A DNA stretch of 10,691 nt from JBBQKF01 sp038326615. GTDB taxonomy: Bacteria > Bacillota > Clostridia > Saccharofermentanales > UBA5734. Both the position numbers and the translations under genes were made by a program. The stretch is from assembly GCA_038326615.1 (NCBI GenBank), contig JBBQKF010000093.1, positions 1-10,691 on the forward strand, given 5' to 3'. The notes beneath the pieces were generated by a model. It was not told the DNA's origin, did not search any database, and worked only from the letters and a program-made list of their open reading frames with translations. Shown in pieces: positions 1 through 7,157 of this stretch (position 1 is its first letter; every line of letters starts with the position of its first letter).

Positions 1-25
1 GGTGCAATTAAACTCCCTCAACCAT

Positions 26-143
26 TTCCGGTGATTATTACAGAGAGGTCACACCTGTTCCCATTCCGAACACAGCAGTTAAGCTCTCTAGTGTCAACGA
101 TACCTGGCTGGTAACGGCCCGGGAAAATAGATCTTCGCCGGGA
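26..143 (+). rRNA. rrf: 5S ribosomal RNA
   Basis: This is 5S rRNA, a component of the large ribosomal subunit. The conserved core CCATTCCGAACACAG (loop B/C region) lies at 60-74, followed by AAGCTCTCTAG and the loop E/helix IV segment. The terminal helix I forms between CCGGTG (28-33) and CGCCGG (136-141), with flanking T-G and T-A pairs. This places the ends near 26 and 143, about 118 nt, which is normal for the family. No 23S sequence is recognisable in the 25 bases before it, so the window starts in the 23S-5S spacer. The tRNA starts only 7 nt downstream, so both are probably processed from one rRNA operon transcript. Exact ends are uncertain by a few bases. Confidence 0.93.
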
Positions 144-150
144 TTAATAT

Positions 151-226
151 TCCTCAATAGCTCAGTTGGTAGAGCATGCGGCTGTTAACCGCAGGGTCGT
201 AAGTTCGAGTCTTACTTGAGGAGCCA
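151..226 (+). tRNA. tRNA-Asn (anticodon GTT)
   Basis: A complete cloverleaf is visible. The acceptor stem TCCTCAA (151-157) pairs perfectly with TTGAGGA (216-222). The D-arm is GCTCAGTTGGTAGAGC. The anticodon stem TGCGG/CCGCA encloses loop CTGTTAA, giving anticodon GTT (Asn). The T-arm GTAAG-TTCGAGT-CTTAC is perfect. The discriminator base is G223 and the CCA end (224-226) is encoded in the DNA. It sits 7 nt after the 5S rRNA, as the distal tRNA of an rRNA operon. Confidence 0.97.
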
Positions 227-232
227 GATTTT

Positions 233-263
233 CCCTACAGCTTTATTGTTGTAGGGTTTTTTT
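233..263 (+). terminator. Intrinsic terminator of the rRNA-tRNA operon
   Basis: CCCTACA (233-239) pairs with TGTAGGG (250-256) across a 10-nt loop, and seven T residues follow directly (257-263). This is a textbook rho-independent terminator, placed 6 nt after the tRNA CCA end, and it closes the rRNA operon. Confidence 0.93.
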
Positions 264-291
264 GTTGTCCGAAAATTATTAATATAATATA

Positions 292-320
292 TTGACACGC
301 ATAGTAAAAAGAAATACAAT
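292..320 (+). promoter_or_regulatory. Sigma-A-type promoter with no clear downstream gene
   Basis: TTGACA (292-297) is a perfect -35 box. It is followed by a 17-nt spacer and TACAAT (315-320), which is 5 of 6 to the -10 consensus. The upstream flank (271-291) is AT-rich. Transcription would start near 327. The only translational signal nearby is the AAGGAGGG at 408-415 in front of a 15-codon frame; the next real gene starts at 1186. It could drive a small RNA, a leader peptide, or a very long malE leader. Confidence 0.6.
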
Positions 321-422
321 TAAGTTAGTGATAATTGTAGCAATATCTTATTAGATTTGGTTGACAGAAGTATAACAAAGAGGCGCATTTTAATGTTTTA
401 CATTTTTAAGGAGGGCTCTTAG

Positions 423-470
423 GTGTTTCGTCAGGTACAAGTTTTCATTTTCAAATTAAATCCTTTTTAA
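423..470 (+). CDS. Possible 15-codon peptide ORF
   Basis: A GTG at 423 opens a 15-codon frame ending in TAA (468-470), encoding VFRQVQVFIFKLNPF (first residue read as Met). The reason to list it is its SD, AAGGAGGG at 408-415. This is an almost perfect anti-SD complement with 7 nt to the GTG, and it lies about 80 nt downstream of the predicted start of the 292-320 promoter. I recognise no homologue, and a frame this short cannot be judged from composition. It may be a leader peptide or a chance arrangement; the SD is the only strong evidence. Confidence 0.22.
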   Translation: MFRQVQVFIFKLNPF

Positions 471-910
471 CTCGTGATCAAAATTGCTTAATACTAATCG
501 ATTTTAAACAAAAAGTTATGTAATCGAATTTTTAATTAGTATCGAGTTATTATTCCGCAGTATCGAGCAGTTATGATACAGTCTTAAATCATCATTTACC
601 AATTTAACAACAACTTTTAGGTAATTAAGACTCAATTTAATAATAATTTTGAAATTCATGTTTCTCAGTTCTTGGGTTAAATATTTGAGTTTTATTTATG
701 TAATCTGACGAAAATGTTTTACAAATACCGTTTACAACCTTGAACTTAAAAGTTTAGAAGTAGGTGTTTTATCGGCATATTTGTTGATTCTATTTTTAAT
801 ATGAGTTGATGCATTTTTTGATATTTTTATACCTTTTTGATATGATTAGTTATTTTTTAAATAATAATTATTCTATGAAAAGATGGCTTTATCTTAAATA
901 ATTTTATCGT

Positions 911-1113
911 AGGTGCTTAATTCTAATTCAAGTTAACATAGGTGCTTAATTCTAATTCAAGTTAACATAGGTGCTTAATTCTAATTCAAGTTAACATAGA
1001 TGCTTAATTCTAATTCAAGCTAACATAAGTGGCATTAATTCTAATTCAAGCTAACATAAATGGCTTAATTCTAATTCAAGCATAAATGGTTTAATTCTAA
1101 TTCAATTTAACAT
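911..1113. repeat. Seven-copy 29-31 bp tandem repeat upstream of malE
   Basis: Seven head-to-tail units lie at 911-939, 940-968, 969-997, 998-1026, 1027-1057, 1058-1083 and 1084-1113. Units 1-3 are identical. Unit 4 differs by two bases. Units 5-7 carry indels (31, 26 and 30 bp) and drift further. Every unit keeps the 15-nt core TTAATTCTAATTCAA, and most keep a TAACAT tail. Divergence therefore rises toward malE, as expected for an array that expands or homogenises at its distal end. The array ends 72 bp before the malE start, inside its likely promoter/leader region, so it may be a regulatory binding array or a phase-variable tract. It is not a CRISPR array, because there are no unique spacers. 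Confidence 0.93.
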
Positions 1114-1134
1114 ATGAGAAAAGATTCGATTCTG

Positions 1135-1161
1135 TTTTTAATGCAGGCAACTGCTTAAAAA
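1135..1161 (+). promoter_or_regulatory. GNRA-capped hairpin just upstream of the malE SD
   Basis: TTTTTAA (1135-1141) pairs with TTAAAAA (1155-1161), one T bulges (1142), and GCAG (1143-1146) pairs with CTGC (1151-1154) around the loop GCAA, a GNRA tetraloop. The stem ends 8 nt before the malE SD (AAAGGAG, 1170-1176). In the mRNA it could stabilise the 5' leader or influence ribosome loading. As DNA, GCAG-N4-CTGC could equally be a repressor site. It is too weak in GC and lacks a proper T-run position to be a convincing terminator. Confidence 0.45.
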
Positions 1162-1185
1162 AATAAAGAAAAGGAGAATGGATTT

Positions 1186-2406
1186 ATGAAAAAATTATTA
1201 GTTTTAGTTATGGCATTTTCAATTCTAACTATGGCATTTGTAGGATGTACTCCTGCAACAACATCTACCTCAAGCACAACAAGCATGAGTAAAGAAAAGG
1301 AAAATATTACACTTAAAGTATGGGGATCTCAGGAAGATCAGGCAATGCTTCAGACAATGATTGATTCATTTAAAGCAGCAAACACTGACGCAAATTATAC
1401 AATAACATTAGGGGTAGTTGGTGAAGGTGATGCGAAGACCAAATTCCTTGAAGACCCAGCGGCGGCAGCTGATGTATTCCAATTTGCAAATGACCAGATT
1501 ATCGATCTCGTAAATGCAGGGGCATTATACGAAATTACCCGTAACAAAGATTCTGTTATTGCAGCAAATCTTCCTAACTCAATCGACGCATCAACAGTTA
1601 GTGGCAAACTTTATGCGTACCCTTCAACCGCAGACAACGGTTATTTCATGTATTATGACAAGAGTGTTTTCACAGCAGAAGATGTGAAGAGCCTTGACAA
1701 AATGCTCGAAGTCGCTAAAGCAAAAAGCAAAAAGGTATTCATGGATGTCTCTAACGGATGGTATATTGCCTCTTTCTTCCTTGGTGCCGGATGCAAACTG
1801 ACGGTAAATGCCGGGAAACAAGTTTGTGATTTCAACAATGACAAAGGCGTTCTTGCAGGAGAAGCAATCAAGGCATTCACAGCTAATAGCGCATTCCTTA
1901 CAGGAGACGACGCAGTTCTTACAGGTGGTATAGGAACCAAAATTGCTGCCGGAGTCAGCGGAACATGGAATGCTGCAGCAATCTCAACGAAATTAGGCGC
2001 AAATTATGCAGCAGCTAAACTTCCAACAATTAATCTTGGCGGTACACAAACTCAAATGAGCAGCTTTGCAGGATTTAAACTTGTTGGCGTTAATAGCCAG
2101 ACAAAAGCTCCTGTTGAAGCAATGAGACTTGCAGAATGGCTTACTAATGAAGCAAATCAAATTTTGCGTTTTAAAACAAGACAAATGGGACCATCCAATA
2201 TTAATGCTTCAAAAGATAGTTCAGTTAAAGAAAATGTAGCCCTTGCAGCACTTGCAGAGCAAAACCAATTCGCATTCTCACAAAAAGATGTTCTTGGTGG
2301 TTATTGGTCTCCTGCAGAAGCTTTTGGAACAGCAATGGAAGCAAAAAATTATAAGAAGACAGTTAAAACATTGCTTGATGAAATGGTAGCACAGATTCAA
2401 AAATAA
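1186..2406 (+). CDS. malE: Maltodextrin-type ABC transporter solute-binding lipoprotein (MalE-like)
   Basis: This is an extracellular solute-binding protein (SBP_bac_1 family) of a carbohydrate ABC importer. It captures the sugar at the cell surface and delivers it to the MalFG permease. Residues 1-20 form a signal peptide with Lys2-Lys3 and a hydrophobic core, ending in FVG before Cys21, a lipobox for membrane anchoring. A Ser/Thr-rich linker (about 22-35) follows. The mature domain starts at ITLKVWGSQED and continues through the ADVFQFANDQIIDLVNAGALYEI segment typical of maltose/maltodextrin binders. At 406 aa it is full length. ATG 1186 is chosen for its SD AAAGGAG at 1170-1176, 9 nt away. 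Codon use is less AT-rich than that of the neighbours, in keeping with high expression. Substrate is inferred from the malFG and amylase neighbours; other oligosaccharides are possible. Confidence 0.9.
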   Translation: MKKLLVLVMAFSILTMAFVGCTPATTSTSSTTSMSKEKENITLKVWGSQEDQAMLQTMIDSFKAANTDANYTITLGVVGEGDAKTKFLEDPAAAADVFQFANDQIIDLVNAGALYEITRNKDSVIAANLPNSIDASTVSGKLYAYPSTADNGYFMYYDKSVFTAEDVKSLDKMLEVAKAKSKKVFMDVSNGWYIASFFLGAGCKLTVNAGKQVCDFNNDKGVLAGEAIKAFTANSAFLTGDDAVLTGGIGTKIAAGVSGTWNAAAISTKLGANYAAAKLPTINLGGTQTQMSSFAGFKLVGVNSQTKAPVEAMRLAEWLTNEANQILRFKTRQMGPSNINASKDSSVKENVALAALAEQNQFAFSQKDVLGGYWSPAEAFGTAMEAKNYKKTVKTLLDEMVAQIQK

Positions 2407-2845
2407 ACACCCAGTAACGTTCCTGTACTTCTATAATATTTAGTTGGCTTTCCACTATTTTAAATTAATAAAATTGCTATAGCTTTAACTCAGTAAAAGG
2501 TTGAAAAACTCTGTAGAATCATGCTAAAAGTAAGCAACTACAAGTCGAGCTGTGGAAAAATTAATGGAAGCCACTTTCTTTGATAGTATGTGTAAGAAAC
2601 AATTTATTCTTACTGAGTAAACACTATAGTCTTAATTAATAATATATAAGAAATGGACTAAATAATATTTTTCTAGATGATTCAGTTGGTTAAATGAAAG
2701 AAGGAAAGTTACATCAATTAAACTTAATAATAAAAAAAGTGACCGCTAAAGTTAAGTGTTTACGGTGCAAAGATCATTTAGTCTTTGCACCGTAAATTTA
2801 ATAAAATTTGTTTTAACTATTTAGCAATCTGGGGAGGTGTTTATT
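2407..2845 (+). other. Long malE-malF spacer with several possible RNA folds
   Basis: No gene is visible in these roughly 440 bases, an unusually large gap between two subunits of one transporter. ACTCAGTAA (2488-2496) can pair with TTACTGAGT (2610-2618), enclosing a hairpin TGTAG/CTACA with inner TGCT/AGCA (2512-2542) and a GTGG/CCAC stem (2552-2574). Alternatively GTAAGAA (2592-2598) pairs with TTCTTAC (2607-2613) as a 7-bp hairpin with an 8-nt loop. This local hairpin and the long-range helix share bases 2610-2613, so they cannot coexist fully. The strong 15-bp stem-loop at 2759-2796 lies downstream. No T-run terminator and no convincing promoter were found. Confidence 0.45.
2759..2796 (+). 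promoter_or_regulatory. 15-bp perfect stem-loop between malE and malF
   Basis: TTTACGGTGCAAAGA (2759-2773) and TCTTTGCACCGTAAA (2782-2796) are perfect inverse complements around an 8-nt loop (2774-2781). The stem holds six G-C pairs and ends 50 nt before the malF start. What follows (TTTAATAAAATTTG) is not a proper T-run, so it is a poor intrinsic terminator. The best inference is an mRNA processing or 3'-end stabilising element that keeps malE message more abundant than malFG message, a known pattern in binding-protein operons. A dimeric regulator site is the alternative. Confidence 0.7.
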
Positions 2846-4333
2846 TTGAATTATGTAGATTATATAACAATGTCTGCTTATAAAAGGCTCGCATTTCGAA
2901 CGTTAAATGGTATTAAAAACTTTCCTCAGCGACTTGTCAAACTATTTAGCACATTGGGACACAAGATCCTTAGTGGCCTATCCTCCATAAAGAAAAATGT
3001 AATAAATTATTTTGTAACTTTTAAGGACGGAGATTTTCGCACCAGGCTTTCCTATATTATTATGGGATCTGGCTGTTTCTTGCGAGGGCAAATTATTAAA
3101 GGACTTGGACTTTTATTTATTCAGGCATCATTTTATGTATATCTTTTGAGTTTTGGAATTTCTCAGCTGGCTCTTCTTCCATCGTTAGGAGTTTCGGTTA
3201 AGAAGCAGGTCTGGGACGAAAAAGACCAGATATATAGATACATTCAGGGTGATAATTCTATGCTGATTTTATTATTCAGCATTTTGACAATATTTATAAT
3301 ATTCGCTTTTCTATTTGTATATTTTCTTAATATAAGAGTTGCTTACAACAATCAACTCAAGAAAGCTAGGGGACAGAAATTAAGAAATATAATAGAAGAT
3401 ATAAAAGGCCTTTTTGACCATAATCTTCATATAACATTCTTATCATTGCCAACACTAGGGATTATGGTATTTACATTGTTACCATTGATTTTTATGATAC
3501 TTATTGCATTTACAAGCTATGACAAAAGCCATCAGCCGCCAGGCACATTATTCACATGGGTTGGAATTACGAATTTCAAGAATATATTCTGGAATGATCC
3601 TATACAGTCAAGAACTTTTGTTGGCATTTTGCAATGGACGCTTGTCTGGGCGTTTTTCGCAACATTTTCAAATTATATTCTCGGAATTGTTCTTGCGTTG
3701 ATGATTAATAAGAAAGGAATCAAATTTAAGAAATTCTGGAGAACGATTTTTATAATAACAATTGCTGTTCCACAATTTGTGAGCTTGTTGCTAATGTCAA
3801 GACTACTTGCAGATCAGGGAGCGATGAATGTTTTGCTTGGATATTTAAATATAGGACCGGTGCCGTTTTTGACAGATGAACTACTTGCGAGAATTACTGT
3901 TATTTTAGTAAATATCTGGGTTGGTATTCCTTACACTATGCTCATTACAAGTGGTGTTTTAATGAACATACCGCTTGACCTTTATGAGAGTGCAAGAATT
4001 GATGGAGCTAGTGTTGTAAAAACATTTACGAAAATCACGATGCCTTATATGATTTTTGTAACAACCCCTTACCTGATTACACAGTTTATCGGCAATATTA
4101 ATAATTTTAACGTCATATATCTTATGACTGCTGGAGGCCCTTTATCACTTGATTATTATCAGGCAGGCAAAACAGACCTTCTCGTAACATGGCTTTATAA
4201 GTTGACTGTAAACAATCAGGATTACAATATTGCTTCAGCAATAGGTATTATAATATTTGTAATTTCAGCAACGCTCTCACTAATTGTTTATAACATGTCT
4301 TCATCAGTCAAAAAGGAGGATAGCTTCCAATGA
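2846..4333 (+). CDS. malF: Maltodextrin ABC transporter permease, MalF-like
   Basis: This is one of the two membrane subunits of the importer and forms the pore with MalG. I use TTG 2846 (495 aa): the SD GGGGAGGTG at 2831-2839 then lies 6 nt upstream, whereas the GTG at 2837 lies inside the SD itself. A cytoplasmic N-terminus of about 65 residues is followed by two or three extra membrane segments (about 68-115 and 138-163). The latter includes the DNSMLILL stretch usual in Gram-positive MalF proteins. The BPD_transp_1 domain (about 197 to the end) follows. The EAA loop, which docks the ATPase, is ESARIDGASVVKTFTKITMP at residues 381-400. The stop overlaps the malG start (ATGA), so the two are translationally coupled. 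The long N-terminal part is normal for this subfamily. Confidence 0.9.
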   Translation: MNYVDYITMSAYKRLAFRTLNGIKNFPQRLVKLFSTLGHKILSGLSSIKKNVINYFVTFKDGDFRTRLSYIIMGSGCFLRGQIIKGLGLLFIQASFYVYLLSFGISQLALLPSLGVSVKKQVWDEKDQIYRYIQGDNSMLILLFSILTIFIIFAFLFVYFLNIRVAYNNQLKKARGQKLRNIIEDIKGLFDHNLHITFLSLPTLGIMVFTLLPLIFMILIAFTSYDKSHQPPGTLFTWVGITNFKNIFWNDPIQSRTFVGILQWTLVWAFFATFSNYILGIVLALMINKKGIKFKKFWRTIFIITIAVPQFVSLLLMSRLLADQGAMNVLLGYLNIGPVPFLTDELLARITVILVNIWVGIPYTMLITSGVLMNIPLDLYESARIDGASVVKTFTKITMPYMIFVTTPYLITQFIGNINNFNVIYLMTAGGPLSLDYYQAGKTDLLVTWLYKLTVNNQDYNIASAIGIIIFVISATLSLIVYNMSSSVKKEDSFQ

Positions 4334-5181
4334 AAAAGCAAATAAAAAGAGAGACAGTTTCAAATACCATTATTTATATTATTTTAAGTGTAATGGCTTT
4401 TTTCTGGATAATTCCAATCGTGTGGCTGGTGCTAATTGCTTTCAGAGCTGAGCCAGGAGCATGGACTCCTTACATTATTCCTAAGGGATTTACAATAACT
4501 AATTTTACAAAGCTATTTACAGATACCACCTTATTCAATTACCCCAGATGGTTTATGAATACTTTGGTTGTAGCAATATTTACGTGTGCGATTTCTACAA
4601 TTCTTGTTTTAATGACCAGTTATACTTTGAGTCGTTTGAGATTTAGATCCCGCAGAGGCATTATGAACGTTGGCTTGATACTCGGAATGTTTCCTGGATT
4701 TATGTCAATGATTGCAATATATTTTATATTAAAAGCGATGGGATTATCGCAGACATTATTGGCTCTTGTGCTTGTTTACTCAGGTGGTGCAGGACTTGGT
4801 TATTACATTGCGAAAGGGTTTTTTGATACTATTCCAAGAGTTCTTGATGAAGCCGCAATTGTTGATGGAGCTAATCAAAATCAGATATTCTGGAAAGTTA
4901 TTCTACCACTATCGCAGCCAATAATAATTTACACAGTGCTTATTTCATTTATGGCCCCGTGGGTCGATTTCATATTTGTAAGTGTTATCATGAAGGACAA
5001 TTATAACAATTATACAATTGCGCTCGGGCTATACCAAATGCTTACGCGTGAGAATATTTATAAGTATTTCACTCAGTTTTGCGCAGGTGCCGTTCTCATA
5101 GCGATCCCTATAACAATTTTGTTCATATTTATGCAAAAATATTATGTTGAAGGCGTCACGGGCGGGTCGGTTAAAGGATAG
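4330..5181 (+). CDS. malG: Maltodextrin ABC transporter permease, MalG-like
   Basis: This is the second permease subunit and partners MalF. The ATG at 4330 overlaps the malF TGA by 4 nt, and the SD AAAAGGAGG (4311-4319) is inside the end of malF, so the two are made in a fixed ratio. The 283-aa length matches the family (BPD_transp_1). Hydrophobic segments lie at about 12-38, 74-102, 110-135, 140-163, 195-218 and 250-270, giving six membrane spans. The EAA loop is a good match: E174-A175-A176, G180 and the closing I191-L192-P193, in DEAAIVDGANQNQIFWKVILP. The C-terminus EGVTGGSVKG is the usual MalG ending that contacts the ATPase. No ATPase gene follows, so a shared ATPase elsewhere must be used. 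Confidence 0.92.
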   Translation: MKKQIKRETVSNTIIYIILSVMAFFWIIPIVWLVLIAFRAEPGAWTPYIIPKGFTITNFTKLFTDTTLFNYPRWFMNTLVVAIFTCAISTILVLMTSYTLSRLRFRSRRGIMNVGLILGMFPGFMSMIAIYFILKAMGLSQTLLALVLVYSGGAGLGYYIAKGFFDTIPRVLDEAAIVDGANQNQIFWKVILPLSQPIIIYTVLISFMAPWVDFIFVSVIMKDNYNNYTIALGLYQMLTRENIYKYFTQFCAGAVLIAIPITILFIFMQKYYVEGVTGGSVKG

Positions 5182-5548
5182 ATATCGCGATCAAATTTAG
5201 TTTTTTATATATTTATATCGAAATTGTATTTATTAAAAATTTCTATCCCGACAGAATGGCAAGTATTTAAAAGCCTATTCATAATGTGATTAAATTGCTT
5301 ATCAAAATTTTGGAAATAACAGACTGGCCGTCTTCAACTAAATAGTAAGTTCGATTAAATATGAATTAGGCACGTTCTGAAAACCCAATAAAGAGATATT
5401 TATTTTGGACTGATCGCAATTGATTTTTTGAGATGATATCGTATGAAGAGACTAATTTTTAGATAGCAATAAGTTTTGATATTGAATTTGTGTTTAGTAA
5501 AAAATTACTGATGCCTGACTTTAGGTAATGTAATGATGAGGGGATTTT
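5182..5548. other. Gene-free spacer between malG and the amylase gene
   Basis: These 367 AT-rich bases show no convincing gene in either strand. An 8-bp palindrome ATCGCGAT (5184-5191) lies just after the malG stop, followed by a T-rich run (5201-5206), but the stem is too short for a terminator. Promoter candidates such as TTGATT (5420-5425) with TATGAA (5442-5447), 16 nt apart, are only 4 of 6 in each box. The length suggests that the amylase has its own promoter, but I cannot point to it with confidence. Confidence 0.4.
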
Positions 5549-7108
5549 ATGAAAAAATTTGATTTAAGCAAAATTTCAAAATCAATTGTCGTTTTTGTAG
5601 TGGTAATGATTTTTTTGCTTTCATCTTGCAATAGCGAAGAAAAAATCGTAAAGGTCTCAGATGGCTTTCGTAATTATTATGAAATTTTTGTAAGAAGCTT
5701 TAATGATACAAACAAAGATGGAATTGGTGACATTAACGGTGTTACTTCAAAACTTGATTATATATCACAATCTGTAGGCGCAGACGGGATATGGCTGATG
5801 CCAATAATGCCGTCACCTTCTTACCACAAATACGATATAACAGATTATTATTCGATTGATCCGAAATATGGCAGCATAAAGGATTTTGAAAGTCTAATTG
5901 ATCAAGCACATAAGCGGGATGTCAAGGTGATTATTGACTTGGTTTTAAATCACACATCTAATCTGCATCCATGGTTCGATAATGCTGTCAAAGCCTTATG
6001 GGAAGGCAAAGAGTCGAAGTATAGTGATTATTATAATTTTACTTTAGAAGATAAAGGCCAGGGATACAGCAAAATAACTGACAAATACTATTATGAATGT
6101 AGGTTTGTCTCAAATATGCCGGACCTTAATCTCGATAATCCAATGCTTCGCGAAGAAATCCTCGAAATCACTAAGTTTTGGATTGGCAAGGGTGTTGATG
6201 GGTTTCGCCTTGATGCCGTCACGTCTTTTTATACAGGGGATAATGCTAAAAATATTGAATTTCTTTCATGGCTAAATAAAGGAATAAAGGCAATGAAAAC
6301 AGATGCTTATATCGTGGGTGAAGCGTGGTCAGATTCAGGGACAATCGAAGAATACTATAAAAGTGGAATTGATAGCTTTTTTAACTTTCCGTATTCACAA
6401 GCATCAGGTGAAATTGTTTCTGCTTTAAACAACCGGTTTGGCACGGATTATGCCAATAAATTGAAATTATGGAATAGTTCGATTGAAAAAATTAATCCAA
6501 CAGCGAAAGATGCCATGTTTCTTTCAAATCATGATAATGGCAGAAGTGCAGGCTTTCTTATGCGAAATCCGGTTAAAGAAAAGATGGCGGCAGCACTTTA
6601 TCTTCTTACGCCAGGAAATCCTTTCATATATTATGGCGAAGAGTTAGGAATGACTGGATCTGGCAAGGATGAAAACAAACGATTGCCTATGCTTTGGTCC
6701 CTTACCGATAAATCTGGCATAACGTCTCCTCCGCCTGGATCTACTCAGACTATTGATGGTATTAAAGGTGCAGACGAACAGATAAAAGACAATGAATCGC
6801 TAATAAATTATTATCGCAAAATCTTACTTATTAAAGAAAGAAATCCTGAAATTGCCAGAGGTAAAATTACTGTAATTGATGTTGGGCAAGCAAATAGAGA
6901 AGTTTGCGCTTTTGCGTGCACATTTAATGAGAAAAAGGTTTATGTTTTTCACAACTTATCTGAAAAAGATATTTTGATAAGTTTGGATTTACTTGATTGG
7001 AAGAATTTGGAAATCAGAGATTTTCTTGTTACAAACGCCGAGGCTAAGCCATTGCTAAAAAACGGCAGCATTACTCTACCCGCTTTATCTACAACAATAT
7101 TGAGGTGA
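5549..7108 (+). CDS. GH13 alpha-amylase lipoprotein (subfamily 36-like)
   Basis: This enzyme hydrolyses alpha-1,4-glucan bonds and is anchored outside the membrane by a lipid. Residues 1-26 are a signal peptide with lipobox LSSC (Cys27). The catalytic barrel starts at about 42. A Ca-binding-type loop DTNKDGIGD lies at 53-61. Region I is DLVLNH (130-135). Region V is MPDLN (190-194), the form known for GH13_36, the group containing the Thermotoga AmyA lipoprotein. Region II is GFRLD with nucleophile Asp222. Region III has acid/base Glu258 (IVGEAW). Region IV is NHD 327-329. All three catalytic residues are present. A beta-sandwich domain C fills about 435-519. Length (519 aa) is normal. The SD GAGG at 5538-5541 lies 7 nt before ATG 5549. 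It probably feeds maltodextrins to MalEFG. The exact product range (amylase, neopullulanase or glucosidase) cannot be told. Confidence 0.92.
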   Translation: MKKFDLSKISKSIVVFVVVMIFLLSSCNSEEKIVKVSDGFRNYYEIFVRSFNDTNKDGIGDINGVTSKLDYISQSVGADGIWLMPIMPSPSYHKYDITDYYSIDPKYGSIKDFESLIDQAHKRDVKVIIDLVLNHTSNLHPWFDNAVKALWEGKESKYSDYYNFTLEDKGQGYSKITDKYYYECRFVSNMPDLNLDNPMLREEILEITKFWIGKGVDGFRLDAVTSFYTGDNAKNIEFLSWLNKGIKAMKTDAYIVGEAWSDSGTIEEYYKSGIDSFFNFPYSQASGEIVSALNNRFGTDYANKLKLWNSSIEKINPTAKDAMFLSNHDNGRSAGFLMRNPVKEKMAAALYLLTPGNPFIYYGEELGMTGSGKDENKRLPMLWSLTDKSGITSPPPGSTQTIDGIKGADEQIKDNESLINYYRKILLIKERNPEIARGKITVIDVGQANREVCAFACTFNEKKVYVFHNLSEKDILISLDLLDWKNLEIRDFLVTNAEAKPLLKNGSITLPALSTTILR

Positions 7109-7157
7109 GAAGAGCCACAAAAACAACCTATTCCAATTGAAAAAGGGTCCACAACAT

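Larger units (their letters stand above)
264..910. other. Gene-free AT-rich stretch between the rRNA operon and the repeat array
   Basis: Apart from the promoter at 292-320 and the 15-codon frame, I see no gene here: all frames are cut often by stops. Several small structures stand out. A dyad AGTCTTAA (580-587)/TTAAGACT (625-632) contains an inner TTACC (596-600)/GGTAA (620-624). Another dyad is ATACTAAT (491-498)/ATTAGTAT (535-542). The 9-mer AGTATCGAG occurs at 538-546 and again at 559-567, a 21-nt period. None has a T-run behind it, so they are not terminators. They may be RNA folds or protein sites, or chance in AT-rich DNA. Confidence 0.5.

Noticed and set aside
1..25. 3' end of 23S rRNA
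   Set aside because: The bases do not resemble the conserved 23S 3' end; they are best read as the 23S-5S spacer.
709..722. CcpA/LacI-type operator (CGAAAATGTTTTAC)
   Set aside because: It is a fair dyad, but the central CG expected of these sites is TG, and it lies over 460 bp from malE. Not enough to call.
911..1113. CRISPR array
   Set aside because: The period of about 29 bp is CRISPR-like, but the whole unit repeats without unique spacers and no cas genes are near.
1395..2184. Antisense reading frames inside malE
   Set aside because: Several open frames of 60-95 codons run opposite to malE, but none has an SD or protein-family resemblance; they mirror the codon pattern of malE.
2759..2810. 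Intrinsic terminator after malE
   Set aside because: The stem is excellent, but it is followed by TTTAATAAAATTTG instead of a T-run, so it is listed as a stem-loop and not as a terminator.
2837..2845. GTG 2837 as the malF start
   Set aside because: That GTG is the end of the SD GGGGAGGTG, so no SD would remain upstream; TTG 2846 has ideal spacing.
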